DNA from: Mallotus nudiflorus
Taxonomy: Eukaryota > Streptophyta > Magnoliopsida > Malpighiales > Euphorbiaceae
Length of the DNA: 64,000 nt
Direction of reading: 5' to 3'
Assembly: GCA_947683625.1 (NCBI GenBank)
Contig: CANTUR010000239.1
Location: 7,607,001-7,671,000 of the forward strand
The notes under the pieces were generated by a model, which saw only the letters and a program-made list of their open reading frames with translations, ran no database searches and was not told the DNA's origin. The position numbers and the translations under genes are program-made. Positions 23,945-36,477 of this stretch are shown here, in pieces (within the stretch, counting starts at the first letter, position 1; every line of letters begins with the position of its first letter).

Positions 23945-25395
23945 AGGCTGGGTCGATTTTCTCCAAATAGTAAAATTCTATTCTAAGAGACATTCAAATA
24001 GCATCTACAGAGCATCACTCTTCTACTCCTTTCTTCTTTATTAATTCTTTCTTTTATATTATTTTATTATTTCTATGTTTTTTGTTTAATTTTCATTATT
24101 TTGTTTTCTTTATTCATTAATTATAATCTTATTTTATTTTGTTAATTCTTAGTGTTTCATGTTTCTAGTGATGAATATATTATTGAACCAAGAAAAACAA
24201 TAGAGAATCCATGAAAGAAAGCTAAAAGTCAAAGATCTCGATTTAATTTTTATCCTGCTCTATTTAGTTTATTTTATTATTTTTTTAGGTTTTGAATTTT
24301 TTTAATTTATTTTCTCAAAGGTTGTAATTTTAATTTTATTTTCTTTATTATTTTTTGTAGATCTTGTAATGACCCAAAGTGGGAATAATAAAAAGTCTAG
24401 CTTTCTCTTTTTCTTAAAAAATTTAGTAAATTAGGTTCAATTTGGTAAACCCTAATTAAAATCAATAGAGGTAGTAGATTAATTTAGGTTGTATGTTAAT
24501 TAAAATTAGGTTTTTAAAAAAAAATAATTTAATTGCATGTTTGATTTTTTTTTATTTGATTGTTTTGATTTTTTGTGTTTTTGGGCTGGTTTGTTGATTT
24601 TTGTGTGTTTTGGGCCCCAAGCCCATGTTTAGGCTCTAACCCATTTAATAAATAGACTTTTAATTGGATTTTTAGATTTAATTAATTTTAAAATCAATTT
24701 AGGCCCATTTAGGTTAATTTAGACATAGGCCCACTTAATTTAATTAAATTTAGACTTAGCCCATTTAATTTAAGCTTTTTCCATAATTTATAGATTTAAG
24801 ATCACTTTATATTTAAACATGTAGAATTAGGCTCATTAATTTAAATACTTCATAAGTTGTAAATTTAGGCCCATTTTTAGAATTAAAATAAATAGACTTA
24901 GGTTCACTTAATTAAAATTAAATAAGAATTAGGCACATTAGTCTTTAGGCTCACTTATAAATTAAAACATGTAGATTAAGCTCATTTAATTAAAATCAAT
25001 GTAGATTAGACTAACCTAGGGATTGCAATGAACGTATTATTTACATGTATTTTGATAACTAGTTTGTCTGAAGTTAATTATTTTAAATAAGGGTTTTATA
25101 TAAAATTGCATGTAAATAGAGGATAACATAGTAATTTATAAAGTAACTCTAAATAAACACAAGACTAAAAGAAGTTAGTATTCCGTATCCAGAATCTCCT
25201 AGTTGTGGTGCTAACTTTCTTTTAGAGAATCAAGCACCACCATTTTTATTTGTCCCAATTATTACCCTAGGTGGCAACTCCTCATCTTCACACCATGTCT
25301 TTGTGACAATGGTTAGTGTGTTCATTAGAGCCCTGAGCTCAAACAGTATCACAGTTGCTAAAATCTTTGGTGCATGCTAAACCCCGCCATCTATA
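23945..25395 (+). mobile_element. Family N LTR (3' two-thirds) closing N4
   Basis: It is homologous to 19390-20820 (for example GGGTCGATTTTCTCCAAAT at the left) and ends CCCCGCCATCTATA at 25395. The U3 part with the palindromic array and TATA box is missing. The PBS-like decamer is diverged here (near 25270). Confidence 0.75.
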
Positions 25396-25833
25396 CCCAC
25401 CTTTAGCTTTATTTCACTTATAAATAAAACATGTAGACTTAGCTAATTTAAATTAAAATCAATATAGATTATACTAATGTAAGGACATTATGATCTATGT
25501 GGATGCATTTTTTATGTGCCATTTCATGACTAGTTGCCTTGGGCTAGATTTATGCTAAATTAGGGTTTAAATGAAATTGCATGTAAATAAGGAAGTAATT
25601 AATAAAGTAATTCTAAATGAACATAAGACTAAAAGAAGTTAGTATTCCATATCCAGAATCTCCTAGTTATGGTGCTAGCTTTCTTTTAGAGAATTGAGTA
25701 CCACAACAGTTATTACCCTGGGTGGCAACTCCTCATCTCCATGCTATGTCTTTGTGACATAGTAGTGTATTCTCTCTCAAACAGTGTCACAGTTGCTAAA
25801 ATCTTGGACATGCACTAAACCCTACCATTTATA
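25396..25833 (+). mobile_element. Family N LTR 3' fragment, 5' LTR remnant of N5
   Basis: It starts in mid-LTR (cccacctttagctttattt, as at 34216) and ends CCTACCATTTATA at 25833, followed by a degenerate PBS. Two LTR ends in direct succession (25395 and 25833) suggest two adjacent elements with a deletion between them. Confidence 0.7.
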
Positions 25834-25834
25834 A

Positions 25835-25852
25835 TAATGAATCCATTGGGGA
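25835..25852 (+). promoter_or_regulatory. Degenerate primer-binding site of N5
   Basis: TAATGAATCCATTGGGGA aligns without gaps to TGGCGACTCCACTGGGGA at the expected one-base distance from the LTR end. Five substitutions are visible, so it is old. Confidence 0.6.
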
Positions 25853-26771
25853 TAAGAGATATTGATTCTACTTATGTTCTTTAGAATTATTTTATTAATT
25901 ATTATTTTATTCTTGCATTCATTTACATGTCCCTATTAACCGATAGCATTGGTTTATAATTCCATAATTCCACTAGCCTCGTGGAGTTATAGATTGGTTA
26001 ACCATCACTTTTAGCCTTAACTCAGTCCAAAAGAGATTATCGGGCTCATATGACCAAAGTATGTAACCTAGGTCCTAAAGGGGGGTAGTTTTCTCTCGAG
26101 TTTCCAAAGGATGTGAGGCCCCTCTAACCTTGGCCTGTAACTCAAGTTGTAAAAGAGGGAATCTTGCTAAGAGAACCTTGACTTTTCATCAGACTTAACC
26201 ATATATAATGGCCTAGTTATTTCCCTTATGATTTACCCAAATTGCTTGTGATTGTTGCTATAAGGTATTTTTATCTATAAAGGCCCAAGCCCATATTTTT
26301 GAAGCCCATTTGGGAAAATAAAGATTGGGCTAAACTTTTATACCTAAAAATGTTATTTTTATGCTTTACTACTTTGAGAGATTTGGCATACACGTCGGTT
26401 CTTGATATCCCCTGTTGATATTAAGGCCAAGATAAAAAATCCTAGAAAAAGAGACTCACTATTGAATACGTGTGTGGGAGGAATAAGGTTTGAAAGATAT
26501 TGTTTACTTGATTATTACTTATTACTTGCTACTTATTGTATAGCACGTTCATCATACATATATATGCTTCATGCACCATACTAACACTTTATTTTACAGC
26601 CATCATAGATTCATCTGGGACTTTTTATGTTAGGAAATGGAGAAGTGGTAGACTAGTTAGAACCGACTTGAGTCCAAATCGGTAGCTAAAGAGATCCTTT
26701 AAATTTTAGAGAAGAGTCCTATTAATCTACTTTACTTGGAAGTTGAATTAACTCCAACCAAACCAACAAAA
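25853..26771 (+). other. 5' leader of N5
   Basis: Non-coding leader homologous to the other family N leaders (ATTGATTCTACTTATG after the PBS; GATATCCCCTGTTGATATTA block at 26405; palindromic TGCAT/ATGCA cluster about 26530-26580). The open frame at 26402-26584 lies entirely in this conserved leader and is not supported as a gene. Confidence 0.65.
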
Positions 26772-28852
26772 ATGGAACAACAATAAGGAGGAAACTGGAC
26801 CTTAGAAGACATTAAGGGAGGTTTAATGGATGACATGGGAGCCATGATGCAAGATGAACTAAGATAAGCCTTAGATGGATTAATGCCACCTGCTGCTACT
26901 ATTCCACCACCTGTAATTGAACAAGCACCTGGTGTTGCAACTATTCCACTTGCTGAAAATGCTCCACATACTACTCTTACACTTGTACCTATTACTCCTG
27001 CTCCTATTAATAATGTTAGAGGCCAACCTGTTACTAGAAATCCACATACTGCTAAAGTGAAGCTTGAGGATGTTGAGAATTATATGGTAGAGAAAGCAAA
27101 GAGGGAATTACTTGAACTTGTCCAAGATCATGAGTCCAAGTAGATGCAAGAATTGACTCAAAAAATGTTTAAGATAAATGAGCTGATAAGAGGACAAAGC
27201 ATGGGATACTCATTTGATTTTGATAATATGTTGAAAATAGAAGGAAATAAATTGCTTCAGAAATTTAAAATGCCCCAATGACAGAAGTTTCATGGAATTG
27301 GAGATCTAAGGATCCACCTTCATCAATACACAATAACTATAAGCACTAATAAAGTCCCATTAGTAGTAGTCACTAAGTTATTTGTATTATCCTTGGAGGG
27401 AATGGCTATAAACTTGTACCATGGGTTAGAAAAATATGTCTGGGCATATTGAAGAGAAGTATATACTACTTTTTTAAAATAATATGATTATAACACCAGG
27501 TTAAAGGCCTATTAGAGATTTGGAATTGACTAAGAAGAAACCTAATAAATCATTTTCTGATTTCCTGACTATATTCATGAACAAGGTAGGATTAATGAAA
27601 ACTAAGTTGGCTGAAAAGGATCAAGTTAGGATGATTGTCCGTAATGTGTCTCTTAATTTGGTGAAAGGCTACAAATGATGAACCCTAAATCTTTTATAAA
27701 CCTTTATGATGATGGATTACAAGTTGACAAAATTTAGAGTGAGAAAAAAAAGAGCTCTAGAACTAGTAGCATAAGGAACTACCCAACTAGGGGCACACAA
27801 TAAGGAAGCACTAGCCAGGTTGTGGAAGTGCATATTGTTCAATAACCAAGGAGATTCTCTAACTTTAACCAACCCCTATCGAAAGTCTTAAACTAGTTGA
27901 TGCAAAAGGGCTTGCTCAGACCCTTTACCTTTTCCAGACCGCCAAACCCAAATGTCTAAAGATATTACATGAATAGTTATTACAAATTCCACTAAGTTAA
28001 TGGTCATTCAACAGATCCCTGCACCCACCTTAAACACGAAATCCAAAACCTTATAGACTCTGGAAAAATCACAGACCCTGAAAATCCAAGCACTAAAAAT
28101 AATCCTTTTCTAAACTATTAAAATGTTCTACCCCTAATCACCATGATGATAAACTTAAGAGTAAGCGAAGAAGAAGTGCTAAACTCTTTTGAGAACATAT
28201 ACCTATAAACCAATGAGAAATCTCTTGATGCCCCTAGTGATAAAGGAAAGAGTATGGAATCTTTAATTCCTAAGAAACCTCAAAGAGGAGTTGAAAATTT
28301 GTTGTGCTAACCTTCAAGAAAGTTCGATTATAAAGTGTTTTACTCTAAACCAGTTTCCTATGATATTCCTATTGAATCAATTACACATGGAGGTTAGGGT
28401 GATGAATTTAGAGTTGATGATGAACTATTAAGTAATATAAGAAATTTGAGATTCATGAGCAACCATAAAAAAGAGTTGAAGATTTATTGGGTCAACCCTC
28501 ATACAAATTTAACTACAAGGTGTTTTACACTAAACCACCTTTTTTCGATATACCCTTCGAGTCAGTTGTGCCTACAGGCTAGGGTGATGAGTTGGATAAT
28601 GAGAAGCTACTAGACAAAGAAGAAATATGTATAGTTGGAAAGAAAGTAAAACCATTAAAAGAGAGTTTTGTCAAAGAAAGACATAGGAAGTCTTACCTTA
28701 ATGAAGAGGAGCCTATCAATATGCCTAGTGTGGATGTTCCTGGGAATAACATATTCAAGGAACATATCATTGAGAACCCAGTGCAAGATAACAAGGATGA
28801 GGAAATGCAAGAATAGCTATTGTGTTAACCACGTAAAGGACAACCACTATGA
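26772..28852 (+). pseudogene. gag-like gene of family N (N5), with duplicated C-terminal module
   Basis: The N-terminal open piece 26883-27143 encodes the proline/alanine-rich linker and KLEDVENYMVEKAKRELLEL. Further on are the MGYSFDFDNML, KFKMPQ and IHLHQYTITIST core sequences, then KSFSDFLT and NKVGLMKTKLAEKDQVRMIV. The knuckle is YYKFH..NGHSTDPC (first Cys changed to Tyr) with LKHEIQNLIDSG. The C-terminal module occurs twice: KFDYKVFYSKPVSYDIPIES (about 28326-28385) and KFNYKVFYTKPPFFDIPFES (about 28505-28565). An acidic tail follows (28592-28816). It ends at TGA 28850-28852 and contains many stops. Compared with N3 and N4, the extra module is the main difference. Confidence 0.8.
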
Positions 28853-30149
28853 GACTCAACATCTTTAGCATCTAGAATAGGAAATAAATTTTCTTATTGT
28901 CTTTTTTCGAATAAAATTTTAGTTTAGAACTTGTTTTATTTTAGTGATAGATGATATGAATTATGATCATGCTTACTTATGTAACATGCATCCTGATGGT
29001 ACTGTGCCTTGTAATACTGATTGCATCTACATGTTTGACATAAATTCAATCTAATTATATTCATTCAACATAGGCACAAATGAAAATTCAAAGAACATTC
29101 ATATATCACATGATATAACTTCTAAAGAGTAAAAAGAAGAAGAGAATGAACAAAGAGAGAGAAAAGGAAAAAAAGTAAGGTAAAATTAGAGAGAAAATAA
29201 AATTCAAAAGCCAACCTGATAACAAGAGTTGTATCATAACATGTAATGAATGTACTAATTTTTGCCCTAATGAATAAGTAAAATTAAATTAGAAATTTTT
29301 GTTTAAATGTCACATATTTGTCTTTGTCATACTACATAAGTATCTGAATGGAAAGACAAAACATAATGAAAGCTAAATCAGAGCTATAAGATCATTATTT
29401 TTGTTATGTTTTCTCTTTTATCACCCCTTTGTGATTTTGTTTGTAAGTATAATGTCTTCTTGTACATAAAGAATTTTGGTGGTCAAATAATTTGCATTAT
29501 AAATATTTTCTTATAATTATTGTTGCTTGCATTAGCATCAAGTCTTATATTCTGTTTAAGAATCCTTCAAAGCTATAGATTTTTCATCTTGTCTAGAAAA
29601 TCTTGCCTTAAGAGATAGCCCTTAAAATCAGTAATAACAGTGATGATGGATTGGGAATGACCATACTGATGATGGAGATATGATATAAAAAGAAGGTTGA
29701 AGATGTAACCAAAATAAGAGAACACAATGATGACACAAGTTAATGATTACATGTTTTGACTTCTAACAGGAACAAGTTTAGTTAAGCATCAAGAATTCAC
29801 TTTTAGTTAGTTCACTCAATCCTCTGCATATTCAATGCACGAGATTATAACTAATGAGGTTAGTAAGACAAAGGGTCAATAGAAGCAGTGAATAAAATGA
29901 GTTTCTTATAAATTTTCAAAAAAAAAGTACCTTTTATAACAATCATCATGTTGAACTAACTTCAACAAGCCTTCAGGAACAGCAAATTTAGAAGAAGAAG
30001 ATAAAGCCACCATGTGAAATTAGCACTAGTGCAACAAATTAATCAAGGTCATCAAGCAACAAAGGTGGTTAATTAAAGTCAATTAACAAAAATTCAAAGA
30101 CAATCAACTAAAAATTCTAATCAGACAACACAGCTGATCAACACAAAAT
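28853..30149 (+). other. Non-coding post-gag region of N5, shortened
   Basis: It matches 14088-15000 and about 17205-17430 of N3, with the intervening 2.2 kb absent. It contains the 290-bp-class inverted repeat at about 29040-29310 in the N3 orientation. No gene is seen. Confidence 0.6.
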
Positions 30150-30540
30150 CTTAAAATCCTAGTCAACAAACGCTCTACAGGACCTATAGCACCATTATCA
30201 CAATTTATTAGACACTCCATAGGATCTATAGCATATTTGTCTTTAGTTATACACTACACAGTAGTTATAGCATATTTTCACTAAACGTTCCACAGGAAAT
30301 CTAACGAAACTTTCAATCACATTTACTAGATGTTCCATATGAACTATAGTACAATTAGCTTAAAAATATACAATAGTTATAGCATATTTTCGCTAGACAT
30401 CTCATAAGGAATATAATGAACATCACGATCACTAGACGTCCTATATGGAATATAATGAAAATCACGATCGTTAGACATCCTATAGGGAATATAGTGAAAA
30501 TACTTGTTAAACGTCCCACAAGGAATATAGCCTATTTTTA
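30150..30540 (+). repeat. Short tandem hairpin repeats, about 39-bp spacing at the end (N5)
   Basis: About eight units such as CTAGACGTCCTATAGGGAATA between CACTA-type and TAGTG-type arms. Successive starts at 30393, 30432 and 30471 give a 39-bp spacing; earlier units are less regular. TTCC/TCC pairs with GGAA/GGA inside each unit. Confidence 0.7.
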
Positions 30541-30940
30541 AAATGCACTAGATACAAGACCAATCGTTGTTCACTGAACATAGTGATAGCATCACTGCTA
30601 TATATTCCACTGGAACTATAGTCCATTTTCAAAATACACTGAATGTAGTGCCAACTACTATTCATTAAACACAATCATAGTATCATCGCTATATGTTTCA
30701 TCGGAACTATAGCCTATTTTTAAAATGCACTCGACTTAGTGTCAACTACTACTCACTGAACATAGTGATAGCATCAACGTTATATGTTCCCCCGAAAATA
30801 TAGCATGTTTTCAAAATGCACTGAACACAATGTCAATCATTATTCACTAAACATAGTGATAGCATTATAGCTAGAAATTCCACAAGAATTATAGTTTTCT
30901 AAATTGCATTTAACACTACATAGTGTCATGCATAGTCACA
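30541..30940 (+). repeat. 91-bp tandem repeat array with hairpins (N5)
   Basis: Unit starts (GCTATATGTTCC type) at 30597, 30688, 30779 and 30870 give an exact 91-bp period. Each unit contains a hairpin with arms GCTATA and TATAGC and inner GTTCC and GGAAC, and a second one of the CACT(A)/TAGTG type. It is unlike the array in the same position in N1. Confidence 0.8.
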
Positions 30941-31034
30941 GCATATAGGAAAGTGTTCTGGCTCGTTGCTTTGAAATTGTGTACTCATTTGCTTTGCCAA
31001 AATTTGTCAAGCAAGCAGCAATAAAGGGGGCAAC
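30941..31034 (+). promoter_or_regulatory. Pre-PPT segment and polypurine tract of N5
   Basis: The conserved ttgccaaaatttgtcaagca is followed by ATAAAGGGGGCAAC (31021-31034), immediately before the LTR start. Confidence 0.75.
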
Positions 31035-31249
31035 TGTAAGCACCCAATTTTGGGATAGTTGAATATGGATGCGACATAGAGCTCCTATGATGAAATTTTG
31101 ATCAAAATTGATCTCTAGATATTGATTTTGGACTTTTAGGACTAGGATTGTGAGTTTTAAGGACTAAATTGCAATATTTCTTTTTGGGGTTTAATTGCAA
31201 AATTGAATTTATTTCAAGGGTCTTTTTGTAATTAAATATTGAAAAAAAT

Positions 31250-31325
31250 ATTACCGATCAGAATTACATATTTCCAATCGGAATTCCACAATTCCGATCA
31301 AAATTGTATTATTTCGATCGGCGGT
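31250..31325 (+). repeat. U3 palindromic array of the N5 LTR
   Basis: Three to four units built on CCGATCAGAATT, CCAATCGGAATT and CGATCGGCGG, each near-palindromic around GATC. It lies about 215-290 bp into the LTR, the same place as in the other copies. Confidence 0.65.
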
Positions 31326-32379
31326 GTTTTTTAATTTTATTTTTGAAAAATCCATTTATTTAATTTCTAATTGGTGTAAAAAATAATAAAATAATAACAA
31401 TAAAAATAATTAAATCTAATAAATGCATTTTACGTATTTTTTACTCGTATTTCAGTGTATATCATATAAACGCTTTTTTTCTAATTTTTTAAGCAAATAA
31501 ATAAATCAAATAAATGTTGATCAGCGTTACATGTTTTATTAGTTTTGAGATTAGATAAGTCCTAGAATTAAAAGAAATGATGCTACTTTCAAAGAGTTTT
31601 TTAGGGAGAAAAAAGAGAGACGGCTTAGAAAAAAAAAAGGAGAGACAACTTAAAAAAGGAGAGAAAAATACTCACAGAAAAAAAAAGCTTTTGAACCTAT
31701 GTTCTTTAAAAAAAACACACACACAGTACGTCTATAGTGATATCCAAAATCAATCAAGATTAATCTTCAACGGTGATTTTTACTCTGATAAGAAATCAAA
31801 CTACACAGCATTAGTGTATTCTTTTCTCCTTTCTTCTACATTATTATTTGCTTTGATCTTGTTTTTTATTACTTGAATCACCTACTAATTTTTTATTCTA
31901 TTTTGCATTTTTTGTGATTTTGATTATGATGGGCATAACAAAAAATTGTAGCGTGAATACATGAGGAAGATCCATCAAGATCCATGGGATGCTATGGATT
32001 TAGTTATGTAGTGTTTTTTGTTAGATTTTAGCTTTTTTTAATTTTATGTGTTTTACGTTCTTTTTATTATTTATTTGGTTTATTTGGGTTTGTAATTTAT
32101 TAGTTTTAATTTATGTACGTAAGAATTGTAATAGTCACAAAAGTGGGAATAATAATAATATTTTTATTTTTATGCACTTTAAAATTAGTTAGTAATTAGG
32201 GTTTATTTGGTAAACCTTAATCAAATCAATGGTAGTTGTAGTTTAATTTTTAGGTTGTATGAAATCAAATTAGGGTTTTTTAGAAAATATAATTTTAATT
32301 GCTTGTTTTATCTTTTAATTAATTGTTTTATGTTTTTTTTTTATGTTTTTGGGCTTGTTATTTATTTTTGTGCATTTTG

Positions 32380-33894
32380 TGTTGGGTTTCGTGATTCAAA
32401 AACGAAGCAGAAATTAAAAATTTTAATCATAAATCATAACCCGAATCTAAGTAATTTGATTAATTGATTTAAAACTAAGGTTTTCAAATCTTACCACAAA
32501 AGTAAAAGAGGCAAGATTTCTGGAAGGTAGAGAGGAGGTTCACTCCAGTGACACCTTACCTTGAGCTTTTGATTTTGGTAGTTCGGATCAAGACATCTCC
32601 AAAAGAATTCATCCTCCACAAGCATCCACATGAATAGCCCTTGATTAAAATGAAAAACTTTGTGTGCTAGCACTTCTCTTAATTTCTCACAAATCAAGAA
32701 CAAAGATACTCTATGTTTCATTTTTTCTAAGAGGAGAAAAATGAATTTTTTATAGGTAATGATTGAGTTAGTGAAACCCTAAAGAATATAACATATTTAT
32801 AGACCTCTAATTAAGGTTTCACTTACCAAAACAACTTTTTGGTAATTTCTCAATTATTATTGTTCTAATTTTATTTAAAATTAAATCAGAAATAATATTC
32901 TATTTATTTAAGATAACCTTTACCTTAAATAAATAAACTATTTAGTTATTTCCACATAGCATATTTGGGCTTCTCAAACCCATATCCGTTTTTGGGCCCG
33001 TTTTAAGTGTGTGACCCTGTAAGTTCACATGACGTTGGAAATGGGCCTTAAATCTCTATTTAGGCCTACAAGTCATAAGAGGCCTCTAGTAAGACATTAT
33101 GACTACCCAAGTCATGTGAAGTCAATAATCCAACAAAACCTAATTTATAATAAATATTATAATCCCTTTGTCATATGATATCTTGATTGAATATAAGGCA
33201 TAGTTTTTGTCATCCGTATATAATTCAATCATATTATTTCTTGACTCTAAGTAGATTGAGAATGATAACTCTTTATCACTCTACTTTAGCATGGCCATGC
33301 ATTTTCCTCAGTCTATCTTATCAAGGGGGCCACAGATATCTTACTCATATTAAGTGAGGGACAAATTCCTTTTCAATCACTCACATTCCTCACATAACTC
33401 ATTTCATATTCAACAACAATCTATTTAATCATTTTGTTGAAGACAACATTAGATTGTGTCAAAATATATAATATTTATGTAGAAATTCATAATGATTTCA
33501 AGGTCAAATGACTAAATCAATATTATTATAATCAGAATTACTTATGACAATTATCTATGTAGTATTCTCATTATGGGTCAATCCAGTACATTATTTCCTA
33601 AATAAGTACCTATGAATTAACTTAATATCTCATATTCATTATCAATAAAACATAATCATCGATCAACATCATACTAGCTATAACATATTGCTATGACTAG
33701 GGATAATTTGAATATAACTCATATTTAATCTAAGTGTTTTACTATCAAATCACATACTTGATGACCTTAGTAAGAATTGACTATTCAAGTAATTATCATA
33801 ACATAAAATGATAATGAAAAATGCCTCTTTATTAAATAAAATAATAAAGTCAAAACACGATCATATATGATTGACCTAGTGCATATCACTAACA
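32380..33894 (-). mobile_element. Solo LTR S2 (1515 bp)
   Basis: The ends are TGTTGGGTTTCG and CACTAACA, flanked by an exact 5-bp target-site duplication TTTTG (32375-32379 and 33895-33899). Host LTR sequence is continuous on either side. A TATA-like TCTATAAATATG on the minus strand (about 32795-32808) suggests minus orientation (TGTTAGTGATAT...CCCAACA). A Ty1/copia-type LTR is the best guess from the ends; there is no internal domain to prove it. The open frame 32491-32721 lies within it and shows no known domain. Confidence 0.8.
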
Positions 33895-34372
33895 TTTTGG
33901 GCCCCAAGCCCACATTTAGGATTAACTCATTTAATTAATAGGCCTTTAAAATTAGATTTTAGGTTAAATTAACTTTAAAATTAATTTAGACCCATTAGGT
34001 TAATTTAGACTTAGACCCATTTTTAGTTTAATTAAAATTAATTTATACTTAGTTCAGCTCATTAAAGCATTCACTTAATTTAGAATTAATTAGAACTAGG
34101 CCCATTAATTCAAACCCAATCCAAATCAATTTTCCATAAAATCAATAAACTTAAGCCTACTTTTTAAAATTAAAATAAGTAAACTTAAGCTCATTAATTA
34201 ACTTCAAATGTAGGCCCACCTTTAGCTTTATTTCACTTATAAATAAAACATGTTTTAAATTAAAATCAATATATATTAGACTAATGTAGGGTCATTGCAA
34301 TCTATGTGGATGCATTTTTTATGTGCCATTTCATGACTAGTTTCCTTGGGTTAGATGTATACTAAATCAGAG

Positions 34373-36477
34373 TGTAGACGACGTGGTTTAGCGTACATCT
34401 AAAATTTTAGCAACCGTGACATTGTTTGAGCTTAGGGCTCTAGAGAACACACTACTACATCACAAAGACATAGTATGGAGATGAGGAGTCACCACCTAGA
34501 GTAATAACTGGGACAAATCAAAAGCAGTGGTACTTAATTCTCTAAAAGAAAGCTAGCACGACAACTAGGAGATTCTGGATACAAAATACTAACTTCTTTC
34601 AGTCTTGTGTTCATTTAGAATTACTTTACAAATTACTATCTTATCCTCTATTTACATGCAATTTCATATAAACCCTTATTTAAACAATTAACCCTAGGCA
34701 AACTAGTCATAAAAAAACATGTAAACAATGCATTCATTTAAGTTCATAATCCCTAAGTTAGTCTAATCTACATTGATTTTAATTAAATGGACTAAATTTA
34801 CATGTTTTAATTTACAAGTGATCCTAAATACTAATGGCCTAATTCCTATTCAATTTTAATTAATGATCCTAGGTCTATTTATTTTAATTATAAAAATGGG
34901 TCTAAATCTACAAATTATGAAGTATTTAAATTAGTGGGTCTAATTCTACATGTTTTAATTCTAAGGTGATTTTAAATCTACAAGTTATGAAAAGGCTTTA
35001 AATTAATGGGCTATGTCTAATTAATTTTAATTAACCTAGGTGAGCCTATGTCTAAATTATCTTGGTGAGCCTAAATTATTTCTAACCTAAATCTAGTTAA
35101 TTATGGGCCTAAAGATGCATTTTAACTAAAATCTAGACCTAATTACTTGATAACCTATTAAATGAAATGAGTTAATTAAAAGATTGGCCTAAAAAGAACT
35201 AACTAAACCTAAAATTAATTAAATTGCAAATAACCTAAAATTCTAAACAAAAGAAAATGGATTCATTAAAAAAACCAAATTAATTAAAGTAGCCCTACTA
35301 ACTAACTAACTAATTATTTACAAATGCCAAATCGTGAACAAGTAGATAAATAATAGAAAATTTAATAAATAAACCCTAATTATATTCATTTAAATTAATT
35401 CAATTTTAATTAAAAACCTTAATTATCTTTATAACCATTAATTTTAATTAATTACCCAATTAAAAACCTAATTTTACTAATCAATTAATTAACATAAAAC
35501 ACACAACCACACACACAGGATTCCACTATTCCCACTATTGTGGCAATTACATTGATCTACTAAAAATAAAAATTAAAATTAATAGAACCCCAAAAAACTA
35601 AATGAATATGAACACAAAATAAAATAGCCAACAAAATAATAACAAATAAATAAACCCTAGAAACTATATTCAAATACAATATTCAATCCATGGCATTCCA
35701 TAAATCTTCATAAGTTTTGTTCTCTATGATGAATTCATCATGTAACTCCATCCATAATCACAAACACAAACAAAATAAACAAAATAAACAAATATTAGTA
35801 ATTAAACAAAATTAAAATTAAAATTAAAAAAATTAAAATTAATCAAACCAAAACAATCAAACAAAATAAACAGAAGAGAGTAGAAAGAAAGATGATTGGA
35901 TGGATGCAGTATTGATTTGCTCCTTATAGTGATATAAATCACTATCGATTTTTAGAATAGATTTTCAATGCTTGATTTTCTCTTCCTAAAAGGTTTATTG
36001 CTTCTTCTTAAAAGAACAGTACATCAAAAAGATTTTTTTTTTTTTTGTCTCTTCTCTCCTTTGTAAAAGCTCATTTTTTTAGAGTTTAAAGTTACATCCC
36101 ATTCAAAAAAGAAAAGAAGAAGCCCCCCTCACATGAGAGTTAAGTTGGGTTTATATAGAAAACCCTAACTAAAGGTCACGTATCTTACTATGACTTCTCC
36201 CATTTATAGAGATAAAATTTTGGTTTAATAAGGACTTTTAATTTTCTAAAAAATTCAGATAAATCCTAAAAAATGGATTTATCACATCATTTTACCAATT
36301 AAAAATTAGAAAAAAAAATTATCTACTAAAAAACTAAAAAAAAACACAGACGGAACATGATTAGGACATCATAATCTTGATCGAGATTATATAATTTTGA
36401 TTGGAATTATGTAATTCTGATTGGAATTACATATTTTTTATCAGTTTTATATAATTCTAATTAGAATTATGTAATTG
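34373..36477 (-). mobile_element. Family N 3' LTR of N6, truncated at its outer U3 end
   Basis: Minus-strand LTR whose 3' end (TGTAGACGACG on the plus strand) abuts the N5 LTR at 34372. It is closely similar to 43467-45773, including a TATA box (TCTATATAAACCC, about 36148-36160) and the palindromic units (about 36370-36476). It stops inside the palindromic array at about 36477, where internal element sequence begins. The first 300 bp of the LTR, the polypurine tract and the hairpin repeats are therefore deleted. Confidence 0.8.

Larger units (their letters stand above)
31035..34372 (+). mobile_element. Family N 3' LTR of N5, first part, with a solo LTR inside
   Basis: It starts TGTAAGCACCCAATTTTGGG, carries the U3 palindromic array (about 31250-31325, AATTCCGATC..AATTG type), and is interrupted at 32380-33894 by a solo LTR. 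It continues to 34372, where N6 is inserted. The rest of the same LTR resumes at 45774. The plus-strand open frames at 31577-31876 and 32207-32467 follow A-rich/T-rich LTR sequence and are not genes. Confidence 0.8.
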
